Positions 24,564 to 37,356 of a stretch of DNA of 64,000 nt are shown one piece after another. Numbering within the stretch: the stretch's first letter is position 1; each line of letters starts with the position of its first letter. Source of the DNA: Candidatus Delongbacteria bacterium (lineage in GTDB: Bacteria > CAIWAD01); NCBI GenBank assembly GCA_041675285.1, contig JBAYTZ010000006.1, forward strand, positions 124,001 through 188,000, read 5' to 3'. Made by a program: the position numbers and the translations under genes. The notes under the pieces are model-generated. The model had not been told where the DNA came from. It did no database searches and saw only the letters and a list, made by a program, of their open reading frames with translations.

Positions 24564-27500
24564 GGATCCGGCTCACTTTGCGCTGGAAGTCCAGCTTGCG
24601 CTGCTCCTCCAGTTCGCGTTGAATCTGCTGTTCGAGCATCTCCGGCGTCAGGCGCGCGATCTGCCGCACCTGCAGATCCACGGCCAGGCCGCCGCCGGAG
24701 CCGTCCCGGTCCCGCGCCTCGACGGCCAGCACGTTGCGACCCGTGCGCAGGAACTCGTTCAAGGTGTAGGTCTTCAGTTCCGTCAGCCCCGGCTGCTCTT
24801 CGGCGCCGCCCGCCTGCTCGTCGATGTACTCGCCGTTGAAGAACAGGAAGAAGGCGTCGTCCGCCGCCACCTGGATGGTGGCGCCCACCGGCGTGCCCGG
24901 CAGGTCGAAAGTATAACGGAAGAACAGGGTATCCGGCGTGCCCGTGGCCGAACTTCCCGCCGCGGCCTGCAGCAGGCGCAGCCAGGTGCCGTCGGCGGCG
25001 GCCAGGGTGTCCAGCGGCGTGGCGCCCGCGGCCAGCGCGCCGGCCAGACCCGTGCTGTCGCCCAGCGCCAGGGCCAGGGTGTCCAGGCGTTGGGGCGCGC
25101 TCAGCGGCGTGGCGGTCCAGACCGTGGTGGCGCCGGCGCCCAGTCCGCCCAGCCCGGGCAGGCTCGTGCTGCGCGCGGCGTCCCAGTCCATGTCCGGATA
25201 GTCGGGCTTCTCGAAGCCTTCAACATAGCCGCGGTGGGACTTCCAGGCCGCCAGGCCCGGCAGGGCCAGCGTCTCCTCACTCAGGCCGAAGCGGTTGCCG
25301 AAAGTGGCGGGATCCAGCTCGGCCAGCGCCAGCAGCATGCGGCGGGCCGGCACGCTGCCCGCGCGGATGCGGGAGACCAGCGGCTCGGACTGCACCAGCA
25401 CTTCCTTGGCCGTCTGGAGCAGGAAGTAGGAGGCGTCATCCAGCGTGGTGTGGGCGTCGCGATGCACGTAGCTGGCGGACTGCTCGAAGCGCTTCCAGTA
25501 GTCCTCTTTCATGCCCAGCATGCCGGCGCGGCGCGTGTTGGTCTCCTGGGAGAAGCGCAGGGCGTGGCTGGCCAGGGTGTCGCTCAATTCGCCGGCCAGG
25601 TTGCCCGCCAACTCGTTCTCGTCCAGACTCTGCAGGATGCGGTCGGTGAGCAGCAGGCTGTTGATGGCATAGCCCTGGTTGAAGTCGGCCATGTCCAACA
25701 CGTCGCTGCCGTAGTCCTCCTCCGTCAGCCCGGCGCGGTCCACGAAATTCTCGCCCTTGTCCACGGTCTCCAGGAAGCGCCGCACCTGGGTGTCGAACTC
25801 GCCGCCACATTCCGCCCGGAACGCCTGGGCGGCCTGGGGCAGCTTGAGGACCTGCACGCGCAGCCGCTCTTCCAGGCGCGAGCGCCAGAGGCGGTCCAGA
25901 CCCACCTGGCCGATGATCTCCAGCGCCTCGCGGTAGGCGCCGATCACGCTCTGCAGGGCCACCATGGAGGCGCCGCCCAGCAGGTTGCGGTCCGTGTCGG
26001 CCAGCCGCAGGAACACGTCCCCGGTCTGCTGACTCTTGAGCACCAGCGTCTGGTCCACGCGCTGCTCGAACACCGCCAGCGAGGCCAGCATCAGCTCCGG
26101 CACGCGTTCGCGGCTGCGGCCCGTCCAGACGGTGCTCTCGGTCAGCGAGCTGTCCAGCAGGTCCGCGGCCCGGGTGAGCGCGAGCTTGGCCGCCAGACTG
26201 TCGTCCAGCCCCTCGCGCGTGGCGCCGCTGTCGGGGCCGGCGGCCAGCCAGGCGTCCAGCCCTTCCAGGCGGCGGGCCACCAGCAGTTTCTCCTTGCGCA
26301 GGCTCTCCACGGCCAGATCCAGCTCCTGGGTGGTGCCGATGTAGGAGCGCGCGGCCACGCGGGCCAGCTCGTGGGCGGCGTCCTGCAGGGTCACCTCACC
26401 CTTGACGCGCTCTTCCGGGCTGCGCCAGGCGGGACGCTCCTGCTCGCGGTAGGCCCGCGCGAACTCCTCGTGGGTGGCGGCGATCAGGTGACGCGCGTAG
26501 AACACGTCGCCCGTACCCAGCTGGGCCAGTTCGTTCAGCTCGGCCAGCAGGCCGTCGCGCGCGGCCTTCTTGGCCGCCAGATCGCGCTCGAACTGCCCGG
26601 CGGGCTGCAGCAGGTTTAACGCGCGGTATTCCTCGAAGCGCCACCCCACCAGCTTGCGCAGGGCGCGGCTGGCGTAGATGGCGTTGCCTTCGGTCCCGCG
26701 GTTGAGCAGCTGGCGGTTGCGCTCCACGGCCTGGCGGTACTCCACCCGGGCCGCGGCTTCGTCCTGCTGGCGCGTGAAGTACTCGGCGCGCTCCACGAAG
26801 GCCTGCACGGTGCGGGAATCGTCGGGATAGCGGGCGGCGAAGTCGGCGTAGATGGCGTTGGCCGCCGGCACGTTGTTGAGCTTGAGCCAGAGGCCGGCGT
26901 TCTCGAACAGCACGGCCGAGGCGTCGTCCGCGTCGGGGTAGCGCTCCACGTAGAGCGCGTTCATGCGGATGGTGGAGCTCCAGTCCTCGACCTTGCCGTA
27001 ACAGTAGGAGGCGTTGGTGATCGAGGAGCGGGCGTACTGGGACTCCGGGTATTGGTTGGCCAGCCGCTCGAAGATCGCGCCGGCCTTGGCCAGGTCCTTG
27101 CTCTCGTTCAGCGCCAGGAAGCCGGCCTGGGAGAGGGCCTGGTCCGCGTACTGGCTCTGCGGGTAGTGGTCGGCCAGGTAGAGGTAGGTGTCCGAGGCCT
27201 CGCCGGGCTGGCCGGCCAGGGTGAACTCCGCCGCCGCGTCCAGCAGGGAGGCGTCGGCAAAGGGCGCGTCGGGCACGTCCAGCGCCATGCGCCGGAACTC
27301 CTGGGCCGCCTTGAGGTGATCCTCGCCCTTCTTCAGGTTGGCCGCGTTGGAGTAGACCGACTCCGCCTGGCGCGTGCGGGCCCGCTGCAGGGCCTCCGCC
27401 GGCAAGTCCATGCCCTGGATCTCCCGCGCGATGGCCTCCGCCTCGGGGAAGCGGCCCAGGGCGAACAGGCCCTCCAACTTGAGCTGGTAGGCCTCGGCCA

Positions 27501-29478
27501 CTTCCGGCGCCTGGGGCCAGCGCGTGATCAGCGTGTCGAAGACCGCCGTGGCCTGGTCGAAGTCATGGTGCGCGTAGAAGAGCTTGCCCTCCAGCAGGCT
27601 GTAGCCGGGGGAGCGGGTGTCCTCGGCGAACAGGCTGACGAAGTTCTGCAGGGCCGCGCGCTTCTTCTCCTCCATCGGGGTGAGCGGCGTGGCCGTCAGC
27701 GCGCTGTCCGGGGCCGCCGCCGGCGCGCCTTCCTGGTCCACCAGGATCTGCGAGATGACGATGGCGTTGTAGGCCGCGTCGTGGCGGTCGCGCTCCGGAT
27801 AGCCGCGGCTGATGCTCAGGTACTCGTCGTAGGCCGTGCCGTAGTCCTGCAGCTCGGCCTCGAGGGTCTTGGCCAGGTTCCAGTGGATCTGGAAGGCCGC
27901 GCTGTCCTGGGGGAAAGAGCCCAGGTAGCGCCGGCTCTGCAGGATGTACTCGTCGAAGGCCTCGCGGCGCTTGCCCGCGTAGGCGTGGTTCATGGCGATC
28001 CGGACGTTCTCCTCCAGGTGCTGCTCGAGCAGGGCCGTGACCTTGGAGCTGTCCGCGCCCGCGCCCTGCCAGGGGCCGGCGCCGCCGTAGAGTTCGAAGA
28101 GCTGGTTCTTCTCCTGGTAGGCGATCTGCGCGTCGGCCAGGGCGCCGGGCGCGTAGCACTCGATCACCTTCTCCTGGATGAAGGGCGCCTGGGGGCTGTC
28201 GGGATAGAGCACCAGCAGGCTGTCGTAGGCCGTCACGGCCCGTGGGAAGTCCTGGGTCTCCTGACGGAAGAGGTCGCCGTAGCGGTCCAGCAGGCGGAAG
28301 CCCACCGTGCGGCGCAGCTCCTCGTCCTGGCGCACGCGCTGCGCGAGCTGGCCGATGTTGGCGTCGGCCCAGTTGGGATCGGCGTAGTTCACGGCCATGT
28401 AGGCGATGGACTCGTCCAGCAGGTCGGCGCCCAGCGCGTCGCCGGACTCCTGCTTGCGGGCCGCGTACTTGGCCGCCTCGGCGAAGAACTGCACGCTGGT
28501 CTCGTGCTCCTGGAGGCGGTAGTGGCACCAACCCAGCTTGTAGAGCGCCTTCTCGCGCGACGGGTAATCCGGGTAGTCGAGGATCTTTTGATAGGCGGCG
28601 ATGGCCGAGCGGAGGGATTCCTCGCCGTCCTGGCGGAACCAGTATTCGCCCAGCCGCATCCAAGCCTCGGGCGCGTAGACGGAGGCCGGGAAGTCGCGCA
28701 CCAAGTGCTCGTAGAGCCGGCGGCTCTCCTCCACCTCGACGGGATTGGGCGAATTCTCGCGGATGTAGGCCACGTTGTAGAGCGCGTCGTCCATGAAGTC
28801 GGAGAAGGGGAACTCGTCGATGACGCGCTGGTACTTGCGCACGGCGTCCTCGAAGTTCTTCACCGGCTCCAGCCCGGCGGGCAGGCCGCGTTCGGCGCGG
28901 GCCAGCAGGCTGTCCTGGGCGCCGAAGTACTCCTCTTCGGCGCGGCTGTAATACAACTCGGCCAGCTGCAGGCAGAGCTTGGCCACCACGTCGCGCTGGC
29001 TGAACTTCTGCAGGTTGCGGTCGCGCCGGTAGGTGGTGAGGAAGCGCTCGCCCTCCTCGAGGACCGAGTCCCGCACCAGGGAGCGCCGGGCCAGCAGCTG
29101 GCCGCGTTCGGTCTCGTACTGCTGGCGCAGGGCCTCCAACTGGGCCGGACTCATGTCGAAGAGCCGCGCCTCCTCGATGGAGCGCAGCAGGTGGATCAGC
29201 TTCAACTTGAGCTTGCTGATCTCGATGTTCAGCTCGCCGCGCTCGTCAGCGTCCGCCTTGGACTCCAGAGCGAGCAGCTCCTGGTAGCGGGCCAGCACCT
29301 CGCGGCCCTCGGCGATCCAGGCCTTGCTCTTCTCCCCGACCTCGAGCCGGGAAATGGTGTTCCAGCGCGCCAGCACCTCGTCCTCGATGCGCACGCGCTC
29401 GCCCAGGGCCGGAGCCTCCTGGGCGGACAGGGCGCCGCAGCCGAGCCACAGGATCCACAGCAGCAGGATCGATCTCAT
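24541..29478 (-). CDS. Giant secreted TPR scaffold protein (1645 residues)
   Basis: Signal peptide MRSILLLWILWLGCGALSAQ is followed by a coiled-coil-like region and then a long series of TPR-type helical repeats, for example AVRKYQRVIDEFPFSDFMDDALYNVAYI, SAIAAYQKILDYPDYP and KAGAIFERLANQYPESQYA (each given in part). A galactose-binding-like beta-sandwich lies near residues 1500-1600 (FFRYTFDLPGTPVGATIQVA, FFLFFNGEYIDE, GRNVLAVEAR). TPR chains of this kind act as periplasmic scaffolds in gliding and envelope machines. ATG at 29476-29478 overlaps the stop of the previous TPR gene (ATGA). The upstream continuation of the open frame is only a shadow of that gene. Exact repeat count needs a profile search. 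Confidence 0.88.
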   Translation of the reverse strand: MRSILLLWILWLGCGALSAQEAPALGERVRIEDEVLARWNTISRLEVGEKSKAWIAEGREVLARYQELLALESKADADERGELNIEISKLKLKLIHLLRSIEEARLFDMSPAQLEALRQQYETERGQLLARRSLVRDSVLEEGERFLTTYRRDRNLQKFSQRDVVAKLCLQLAELYYSRAEEEYFGAQDSLLARAERGLPAGLEPVKNFEDAVRKYQRVIDEFPFSDFMDDALYNVAYIRENSPNPVEVEESRRLYEHLVRDFPASVYAPEAWMRLGEYWFRQDGEESLRSAIAAYQKILDYPDYPSREKALYKLGWCHYRLQEHETSVQFFAEAAKYAARKQESGDALGADLLDESIAYMAVNYADPNWADANIGQLAQRVRQDEELRRTVGFRLLDRYGDLFRQETQDFPRAVTAYDSLLVLYPDSPQAPFIQEKVIECYAPGALADAQIAYQEKNQLFELYGGAGPWQGAGADSSKVTALLEQHLEENVRIAMNHAYAGKRREAFDEYILQSRRYLGSFPQDSAAFQIHWNLAKTLEAELQDYGTAYDEYLSISRGYPERDRHDAAYNAIVISQILVDQEGAPAAAPDSALTATPLTPMEEKKRAALQNFVSLFAEDTRSPGYSLLEGKLFYAHHDFDQATAVFDTLITRWPQAPEVAEAYQLKLEGLFALGRFPEAEAIAREIQGMDLPAEALQRARTRQAESVYSNAANLKKGEDHLKAAQEFRRMALDVPDAPFADASLLDAAAEFTLAGQPGEASDTYLYLADHYPQSQYADQALSQAGFLALNESKDLAKAGAIFERLANQYPESQYARSSITNASYCYGKVEDWSSTIRMNALYVERYPDADDASAVLFENAGLWLKLNNVPAANAIYADFAARYPDDSRTVQAFVERAEYFTRQQDEAAARVEYRQAVERNRQLLNRGTEGNAIYASRALRKLVGWRFEEYRALNLLQPAGQFERDLAAKKAARDGLLAELNELAQLGTGDVFYARHLIAATHEEFARAYREQERPAWRSPEERVKGEVTLQDAAHELARVAARSYIGTTQELDLAVESLRKEKLLVARRLEGLDAWLAAGPDSGATREGLDDSLAAKLALTRAADLLDSSLTESTVWTGRSRERVPELMLASLAVFEQRVDQTLVLKSQQTGDVFLRLADTDRNLLGGASMVALQSVIGAYREALEIIGQVGLDRLWRSRLEERLRVQVLKLPQAAQAFRAECGGEFDTQVRRFLETVDKGENFVDRAGLTEEDYGSDVLDMADFNQGYAINSLLLTDRILQSLDENELAGNLAGELSDTLASHALRFSQETNTRRAGMLGMKEDYWKRFEQSASYVHRDAHTTLDDASYFLLQTAKEVLVQSEPLVSRIRAGSVPARRMLLALAELDPATFGNRFGLSEETLALPGLAAWKSHRGYVEGFEKPDYPDMDWDAARSTSLPGLGGLGAGATTVWTATPLSAPQRLDTLALALGDSTGLAGALAAGATPLDTLAAADGTWLRLLQAAAGSSATGTPDTLFFRYTFDLPGTPVGATIQVAADDAFFLFFNGEYIDEQAGGAEEQPGLTELKTYTLNEFLRTGRNVLAVEARDRDGSGGGLAVDLQVRQIARLTPEMLEQQIQRELEEQRKLDFQRKVSRIHVKNRMD

Positions 29479-31622
29479 GGCTGCACTCCTTCGGCCCCGG
29501 CGGTGGGAGTTCCGTCCCTCAGCAGCCCGTCGATCCGTTCCAGATATCCATCCAGCTCGTGCAGCCGTTCCTCGATGCGCTGCAACTCCTCGAAGTCGAT
29601 GTCGCCGATGGCCAGGCGCGAGAAGGCCAGTTCGCTCCAGCGCGGCAGGTTGCTGGTGACCGGCCGGCGCTTGAGGTTGGCCGCGCGGCTGCGCAGCTGC
29701 TCCACCTCGCCGCCCAGGCGCTGGAAGCGCTCGCGGTAGAGGGCCCGGGTGAAGTCGCCCGCTTCCGTACCATTCTCCTTTAAGCCTTCCCGGCGCTGCT
29801 CGAGCCGGTTGAACTCCACCGTGGAGGACATGGCCAGGGAATCGAGCATGGAGTTGACCGAGGCCAGCGTGCGTTCGTGGATCATCAGGGGCTGGCGCTG
29901 GATCTCCATCAGGCCCGAGAGGCGGATGCGCTTCATCAGGCCGCGGACCTCGCGGTCCAGCAGCGCCACTTCCTGCTGCTCGGCCGGGCTGGCCGCCGCC
30001 TGGGCACGCCGCGCCAGGCCCTTGAGCTGGCGGGCCAGGTTGCCGATCTCCCGGCGCTCCGCGATGTACTCGTCCATGGAGCGGTTGGCCGTCTGCAGCT
30101 CGGTGTACTTGACGCGGTTCATCAGCACGCGGCTGCGGGCCCGCAGGTCCAAGTACTCGCCGAACTGCTCGGAGCGGCCCTCGCCGAACACGCGGGGCTC
30201 CATCTCCACCAGCCGGCGCATCATGACCAGGATCTGCCGGCGCTCCACGGCCAGTTCGCGCAGCGCCTCGCTGCGCTCGGCCTCCTCGAGCACCTTGCCG
30301 TACCACTCGCGGGATTCGTCCCGGCGCTCCAGCTGCTCCGAGGCGTAGCCGGCCAGGGTCATGGCCTCGTAACGGAAGGGCGAGGCGGGGAAGTGCTCCA
30401 CCAACTGGCGCGAGAGGGCCAGCGAGCGCTCGTGGTCGGCCAGGCTGAGCCCGCTCCAGGCCTGCCCCAGCAGGGCTTCCGGATGCCGCTTGCCGGCCTT
30501 GGCCACGGCCTCGAACATCTCCGCCGCCTGGCTGAAGCGTCCGGCCTCGAAATAGAGATAGCCCAGTTTGAGCTGGCTGTCCTCACGGAAGGCCTGGTCC
30601 GTCCGCGCGTCCTCGGCGGAGCGCTCGGAGAGGGTCAACAGGGCCTCGAAGGCGCCGATGGCGTCCTCGTAGCGGTTCTCCAGGATCAGGCAGAGCCCGT
30701 CCAGATGCCGCGCGCGCAGCAGGGCGGGGTCCTTCACCGGCACGCGCGCCAACACGCGGCGCGCCTCGGGATAGCGCTGGCTGAGGAAGAGTTCGCGGCC
30801 GCAGAGGTAGGCCACGTCGCCGCCAGCCGCCTCGAGGTCCGCGGCGAACTCGTCGCACTCGGAGACCGCCGTGGCGTGCTGGCCGAACATGGCGCGCAGG
30901 TAGATCAGGTGACGGAAGGCCTGGGGCCGGTAGGCGCTGCCGGGCTGGGTGCGCAGCAGCACCAGGTAGTGCTGCACGGCCGTGTCCCAGGCGCCGTCCG
31001 CCAGCGCGGCCTCGGCGCGGAAGAAGCGCACGTCGTCCAGGTTCTGATAGGTGTAGAGGTCCAGGATGTCCTGGAAGCGCGCGCCCGCCAGGTCGTACTG
31101 GCCGGCGACGTAGGCGTCCACCGCGCGACCCAGGTCCCGGCGGAACATCTCTTCCAGGGCGCCCGGTCCCGCGGTGGCGGCCAGGCGGCGGCGGATGGTC
31201 TCGGAGCTGGCCAGCTTGGTGGCCAGGATCTCCTGCTGGCGGAGGATCCAATACTCCATCCGGTCGGCGAGCTCGGCGCCGGCGGCCGGCGGCTGGGGCG
31301 CGCTGAGCAGGTGCCCGGGCTCCTCCTGCAGCAGGGTCTCCAGCGGCAGGTCCGTCAGACCCGTGCGCTGCCCTTCCTCCAGGATGCCCTGCAGGCGGCC
31401 CGTCAGGACCTGTTCCTGCAGGATGAGCTTGCGGGTGAGGCGGCGCATGCGGTCGCGCTCCCAGCCCTCCCGGGCCTGCTCGTAGGAGATGGAATCGGTC
31501 GGGCTGTCCGTGGAAGTCGAGGGCGCTGTGGCGTGAACCTGTGCGGCGTGGAGCACCAGGATGGAACATACACCCAAGAGGAAACGGATCCGGTGCCGGC
31601 TTCGTGTTCGATTCACCTGCAT
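29475..31622 (-). CDS. Secreted TPR protein heading the TolQR/AgmX operon
   Basis: A 715-residue protein: signal peptide (~10-31), a coiled-coil-rich N-terminal domain with DRMEYWILRQQEILATKLAS, then TPR-like repeats (AGARFQDILDLYTYQ..., FREDSQLKLGYLYFEAGRFSQAAEMFEAVAK in part) and a long C-terminal coiled coil (~470-700). It is the first gene of the operon and follows a good promoter at 31700-31728. The initiation region (GGACAGGT immediately before ATG; GTG two codons later) is a little unusual and the exact start is uncertain. With the giant TPR protein it probably forms a periplasmic or outer-membrane-associated scaffold. Confidence 0.85.
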   Translation of the reverse strand: MQVNRTRSRHRIRFLLGVCSILVLHAAQVHATAPSTSTDSPTDSISYEQAREGWERDRMRRLTRKLILQEQVLTGRLQGILEEGQRTGLTDLPLETLLQEEPGHLLSAPQPPAAGAELADRMEYWILRQQEILATKLASSETIRRRLAATAGPGALEEMFRRDLGRAVDAYVAGQYDLAGARFQDILDLYTYQNLDDVRFFRAEAALADGAWDTAVQHYLVLLRTQPGSAYRPQAFRHLIYLRAMFGQHATAVSECDEFAADLEAAGGDVAYLCGRELFLSQRYPEARRVLARVPVKDPALLRARHLDGLCLILENRYEDAIGAFEALLTLSERSAEDARTDQAFREDSQLKLGYLYFEAGRFSQAAEMFEAVAKAGKRHPEALLGQAWSGLSLADHERSLALSRQLVEHFPASPFRYEAMTLAGYASEQLERRDESREWYGKVLEEAERSEALRELAVERRQILVMMRRLVEMEPRVFGEGRSEQFGEYLDLRARSRVLMNRVKYTELQTANRSMDEYIAERREIGNLARQLKGLARRAQAAASPAEQQEVALLDREVRGLMKRIRLSGLMEIQRQPLMIHERTLASVNSMLDSLAMSSTVEFNRLEQRREGLKENGTEAGDFTRALYRERFQRLGGEVEQLRSRAANLKRRPVTSNLPRWSELAFSRLAIGDIDFEELQRIEERLHELDGYLERIDGLLRDGTPTAGAEGVQP

Positions 31623-31699
31623 ACCTGTCCGAATTGTCCTTGGCGTGGGGGGTCTCTGCCTGGCCTTGCGATGGTCGGGAAGGCCAGCCGTGCAGGGAA

Positions 31700-31728
31700 A
31701 AAGTAGGAATCACCCCCTCCCATGTCAA
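31700..31728 (-). promoter_or_regulatory. Sigma70-type promoter of the TPR/TolQR/AgmX operon
   Basis: On the minus strand TTGACA, 17 bases, TACTTT. The -35 box is consensus. It leaves a leader of roughly 70 bases before the TPR gene start at 31622. Confidence 0.7.
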
Positions 31729-31817
31729 TCGCTTGAACAGGTGAGTCCCGGCCTGTTTTTGTGGCACGGCCCCCTCCGCAGGGCCCGGGCCGACCGCGCG
31801 CTCCCGCGTGAACGAGA

Positions 31818-31841
31818 ACGGGCGCCGTCGCCGGCGCCCGT
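31818..31841 (-). terminator. GC-rich hairpin after the ATP synthase operon
   Basis: Arms ACGGGCGCC / GGCGCCCGT (9 bp) with a 6-base loop, 21 bases beyond the atpC stop. The T-run after it is weak (TTCTC), so it is a plausible but not ideal intrinsic terminator. Confidence 0.55.
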
Positions 31842-31862
31842 CTGGTTGGCTGGAATCGAGTC

Positions 31863-32290
31863 TCAGGTGGCGCTGCCGCCCAGGAGCTGCAGCCGGTTGA
31901 GGGCGCGGGTCAGGGCGGCCTGGGCGCGCTCCACGTCCACCGCCTCGCCCCCGTGCAGGCGGCGGCGGGCCCGCTCCGCGGCGGCCTTGGCCCGGGCCGC
32001 ATCGATGCGCTCGGGCAGCTCGGCGGATTCGGCCAGCACCAGCAAGCGGCCCTGGTTGACCTGGGCGAAGCCCCCGGACATGGCCAGGCGCGTCGTGCCC
32101 TGCTCCTCCTCCACCACGGCCAGGCCCGTGCCCAGCGCGGCCATCAGATTGGCGTGGCCGGCCAGCACGCCGAAGGAGCCCGTCAGCCCGGGCAGCCGCA
32201 CGTGCCGGGCCTCGCGGCACAGGATCACGCCGCCCGCGGGCGTGACGATCTCCACCCGGAAGGTGCCCGCGGCCGACGGCGTCAGCGTGC

Positions 32291-32294
<4 letters not shown>
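31863..32294 (-). CDS. atpC: ATP synthase F1 epsilon subunit
   Basis: A 143-residue epsilon subunit of the rotary F-type ATP synthase, part of the central stalk. The N-terminal beta-barrel has the family signature LPGLTGSFGVLAGHANLMAAL and the C-terminus is a two-helix regulatory domain (PERIDAARAKAAAERARRRL). The ATG at 32292-32294 overlaps the atpD stop (ATGA). It is the last gene of the operon; a hairpin follows. Confidence 0.92.
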
Positions 32295-33769
<1,475 letters not shown>

Positions 33770-33790
33770 GGCTCTTCCTTGCTTGCCGGG

Positions 33791-34657
33791 CTATTGAATG
33801 GCCGCGGCGCCGCCGACGATCTCCGCGATCTCCTGGGTGATGGCCGCCTGCCGTTGGCGGTTGTACTGCAGGGTGAGATCGGCGATCATTTCGCTTGCGT
33901 TCTCCGTGGCGCTCTCCATGGCCGTCATCCGCGCCCCCTGTTCGGCGGCGAAGGAATCCAGCAAGACGCGCCAGACGATGCGGTTCACATACATGGGCAG
34001 CAGCTGGCTCAGCACCTCCTGCGGGCCGGGTTCGAAGATCGCCTCCGGCGCGTGCGCCGGACCGCCCTCCTCCAGGACCACGGGCAGCAGCTGATCCGTG
34101 TGCAGGATCTGTTGGATGGCCGACTTGAACTCGTTGAAGACCAGCACCACGCGGTCCACCTCGCCCCGCTCGAAGAGCTGGGTGAGTTCCAGGCCGATGG
34201 AGGTGGCGTCGCTGAAGTTCATCCGGTTGAAGATGCCCGCGCGCCGGCCCACCACGGGGATGGTGCGGCTGCGGTAGAAGTCCACGCCCTTCTTGCCCAC
34301 CAGGAAGAGTTTGCTCTCCTGGCCGGCGGGCGCCTCCGCCAGCAACTGCTGCGTGCGCTTGATCACGTTGGCGTTGAAGCCGCCGCACAGGCCGCGGTCC
34401 GCGGTCACCACCAGATAGCAGACCCGGGGGGCCGCGCCCGCCAAGGGCCGGGCCAGCAGCGGGTGGGCCAGCGAACTCTGGCTGGCGGCCAGGCCCGCGA
34501 GGGCCTCCTGCAGGCGCAGGGCGTAGGGCCGGGCCAGCACGATGGCCTCCTGCGCCTTGCGCAGCCGCGCCGCGGCGATCATCTTCATGGCCTTGGTGAT
34601 CTGCTGCGTGGAACTCACGCTGCCGATGCGCCGCTTGATCTGCTTCAGGCTTGCCAT
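33791..34657 (-). CDS. atpG: ATP synthase F1 gamma subunit
   Basis: A 288-residue gamma subunit, the rotating shaft. The N-terminal helix MASLKQIKRRIGSVSSTQQI and the C-terminal helix (ATENASEMIADLTLQYNRQRQ then AAITQEIAEIVGGA) are the family signatures. TADRGLCGGFNANV is the conserved central motif. ATG 34655-34657, only three bases after the atpA stop. Confidence 0.96.
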   Translation of the reverse strand: MASLKQIKRRIGSVSSTQQITKAMKMIAAARLRKAQEAIVLARPYALRLQEALAGLAASQSSLAHPLLARPLAGAAPRVCYLVVTADRGLCGGFNANVIKRTQQLLAEAPAGQESKLFLVGKKGVDFYRSRTIPVVGRRAGIFNRMNFSDATSIGLELTQLFERGEVDRVVLVFNEFKSAIQQILHTDQLLPVVLEEGGPAHAPEAIFEPGPQEVLSQLLPMYVNRIVWRVLLDSFAAEQGARMTAMESATENASEMIADLTLQYNRQRQAAITQEIAEIVGGAAAIQ

Positions 34658-34660
34658 GCC

Positions 34661-36202
<1,542 letters not shown>

Positions 36203-36272
36203 CAGGACTCCTTCGTCAATGCTGCCGGGACGGCGCCCCGTGGCGCCCTCGGCACAAGTGGGGCCGCGGCCG

Positions 36273-36803
36273 TCAGACGGCCTTCAACTGGCGGCGCAAC
36301 TGCTCCAGCCGGGTGCGCAGGGACATGTCCAGCATGTGGTCCCCCACCCGCGCCACGAAGCCGCCCAACAGGTCGGGATCCAGCCGTTCCGTCAACTGCA
36401 GGTCCGTGCCCGTCAGCCGGCTCATGGTGGCCCGGATTTCCTCTTTCAACTCGTCGGAGAGCGGAGCCGCGCTGCTGAGCTCGCCCACGGCCCGGCCCGC
36501 GGCCGCGTGGTCGAGGGCCCGCACGGCCTCGATCATCTCGGGCAGGGCGCCCGCCCGGCCGCGTCGGATGACCAGGACCAGAAAGGAGAGGAAGAGCGGG
36601 CTGGCGCCGCTGAAAATCTCGCGCACGATGGCCAGGCGCTTGTCCATGGGCACGCGCGGCGAGAGCAGCAGGCCCTGCAACTCGGTCCCCAGGGCCGACT
36701 CCAGCGCCGTCAGTTCCGTCAGCAGGCGCGGCGTCTCACCGGCCTCCTGAGCGGCCTCGAAGAGCGCGCGGCCATAGCTGCGCGCCACGGCGGCCCGGCT
36801 CAC
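36273..36803 (-). CDS. atpH: ATP synthase F1 delta subunit
   Basis: A 176-residue delta (OSCP-like) subunit that links the stator to alpha. It begins VARSYGRALFEAAQEAG, and ends with the conserved region LDPDLLGGFVARVGDHMLDMSL then RTRLEQLRRQL (in part). The ATG at 36801-36803 overlaps the atpF stop (ATGA), so b and delta are translationally coupled. Confidence 0.92.
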   Translation of the reverse strand: MSRAAVARSYGRALFEAAQEAGETPRLLTELTALESALGTELQGLLLSPRVPMDKRLAIVREIFSGASPLFLSFLVLVIRRGRAGALPEMIEAVRALDHAAAGRAVGELSSAAPLSDELKEEIRATMSRLTGTDLQLTERLDPDLLGGFVARVGDHMLDMSLRTRLEQLRRQLKAV

Positions 36804-37303
36804 AGGGCGGATCCCGCCTGCCGCAGGGCCTCCCGCGCGATGGCCTCGTGGTCTTCGCGCCGCAGCCCGCGCCGCATCACCTGCTCGGCGGCGGCCAGGC
36901 TCAGGTCCACCAGCTCGGCCTGCAGGCCCTGCCGCACTTTGCGGGCTTCCTGGGCGATCTCCTCGTCGGCCCGCTCGCGGGCCTTCTGGACCTCGATCCG
37001 GGCCGCCTCGAGCTGCTCCTGCTCGTAGAGCCGGGCCCGCTCGCGGCTTTCGCCCAGGATGGACTGGGCCTGGCGCCGGGCCTCGCCCAGCGCGCCTTCG
37101 TATTCGCCGCGGGCCTGCTCGGCGGCCTGACGGTCGCGCCGGGCCCCCTCGATGTCGTCCCGGATGCCCTGTTCACGGGCCTCCAGGGCGCCGAGGATCG
37201 GCTTCCAGGCCAGTTTCCCCAGCACGAGCAGCAGCAGCACGAAGCTGATGATCGTCCAGAGGATCGAGCCCGGATCCACGGAGAAAATGTGGTTCAAACT
37301 CAT
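36800..37303 (-). CDS. atpF: ATP synthase F0 b subunit
   Basis: A 167-residue stator subunit: a single N-terminal membrane helix (~14-32, LWTIISFVLLLLVLGKLAW) and a long charged helix that dimerises. KPILGALEAREQGIRDDIEGA is the family segment just after the membrane. ATG 37301-37303. It lies between atpE and atpH; 53 bases separate it from atpE. Confidence 0.93.
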   Translation of the reverse strand: MSLNHIFSVDPGSILWTIISFVLLLLVLGKLAWKPILGALEAREQGIRDDIEGARRDRQAAEQARGEYEGALGEARRQAQSILGESRERARLYEQEQLEAARIEVQKARERADEEIAQEARKVRQGLQAELVDLSLAAAEQVMRRGLRREDHEAIAREALRQAGSAL

Positions 37304-37356
37304 CCGCCAACGCCTTTCGCTCAGCCCCCGCCACGGGGGGTGCCTGCCGCGGGGGA

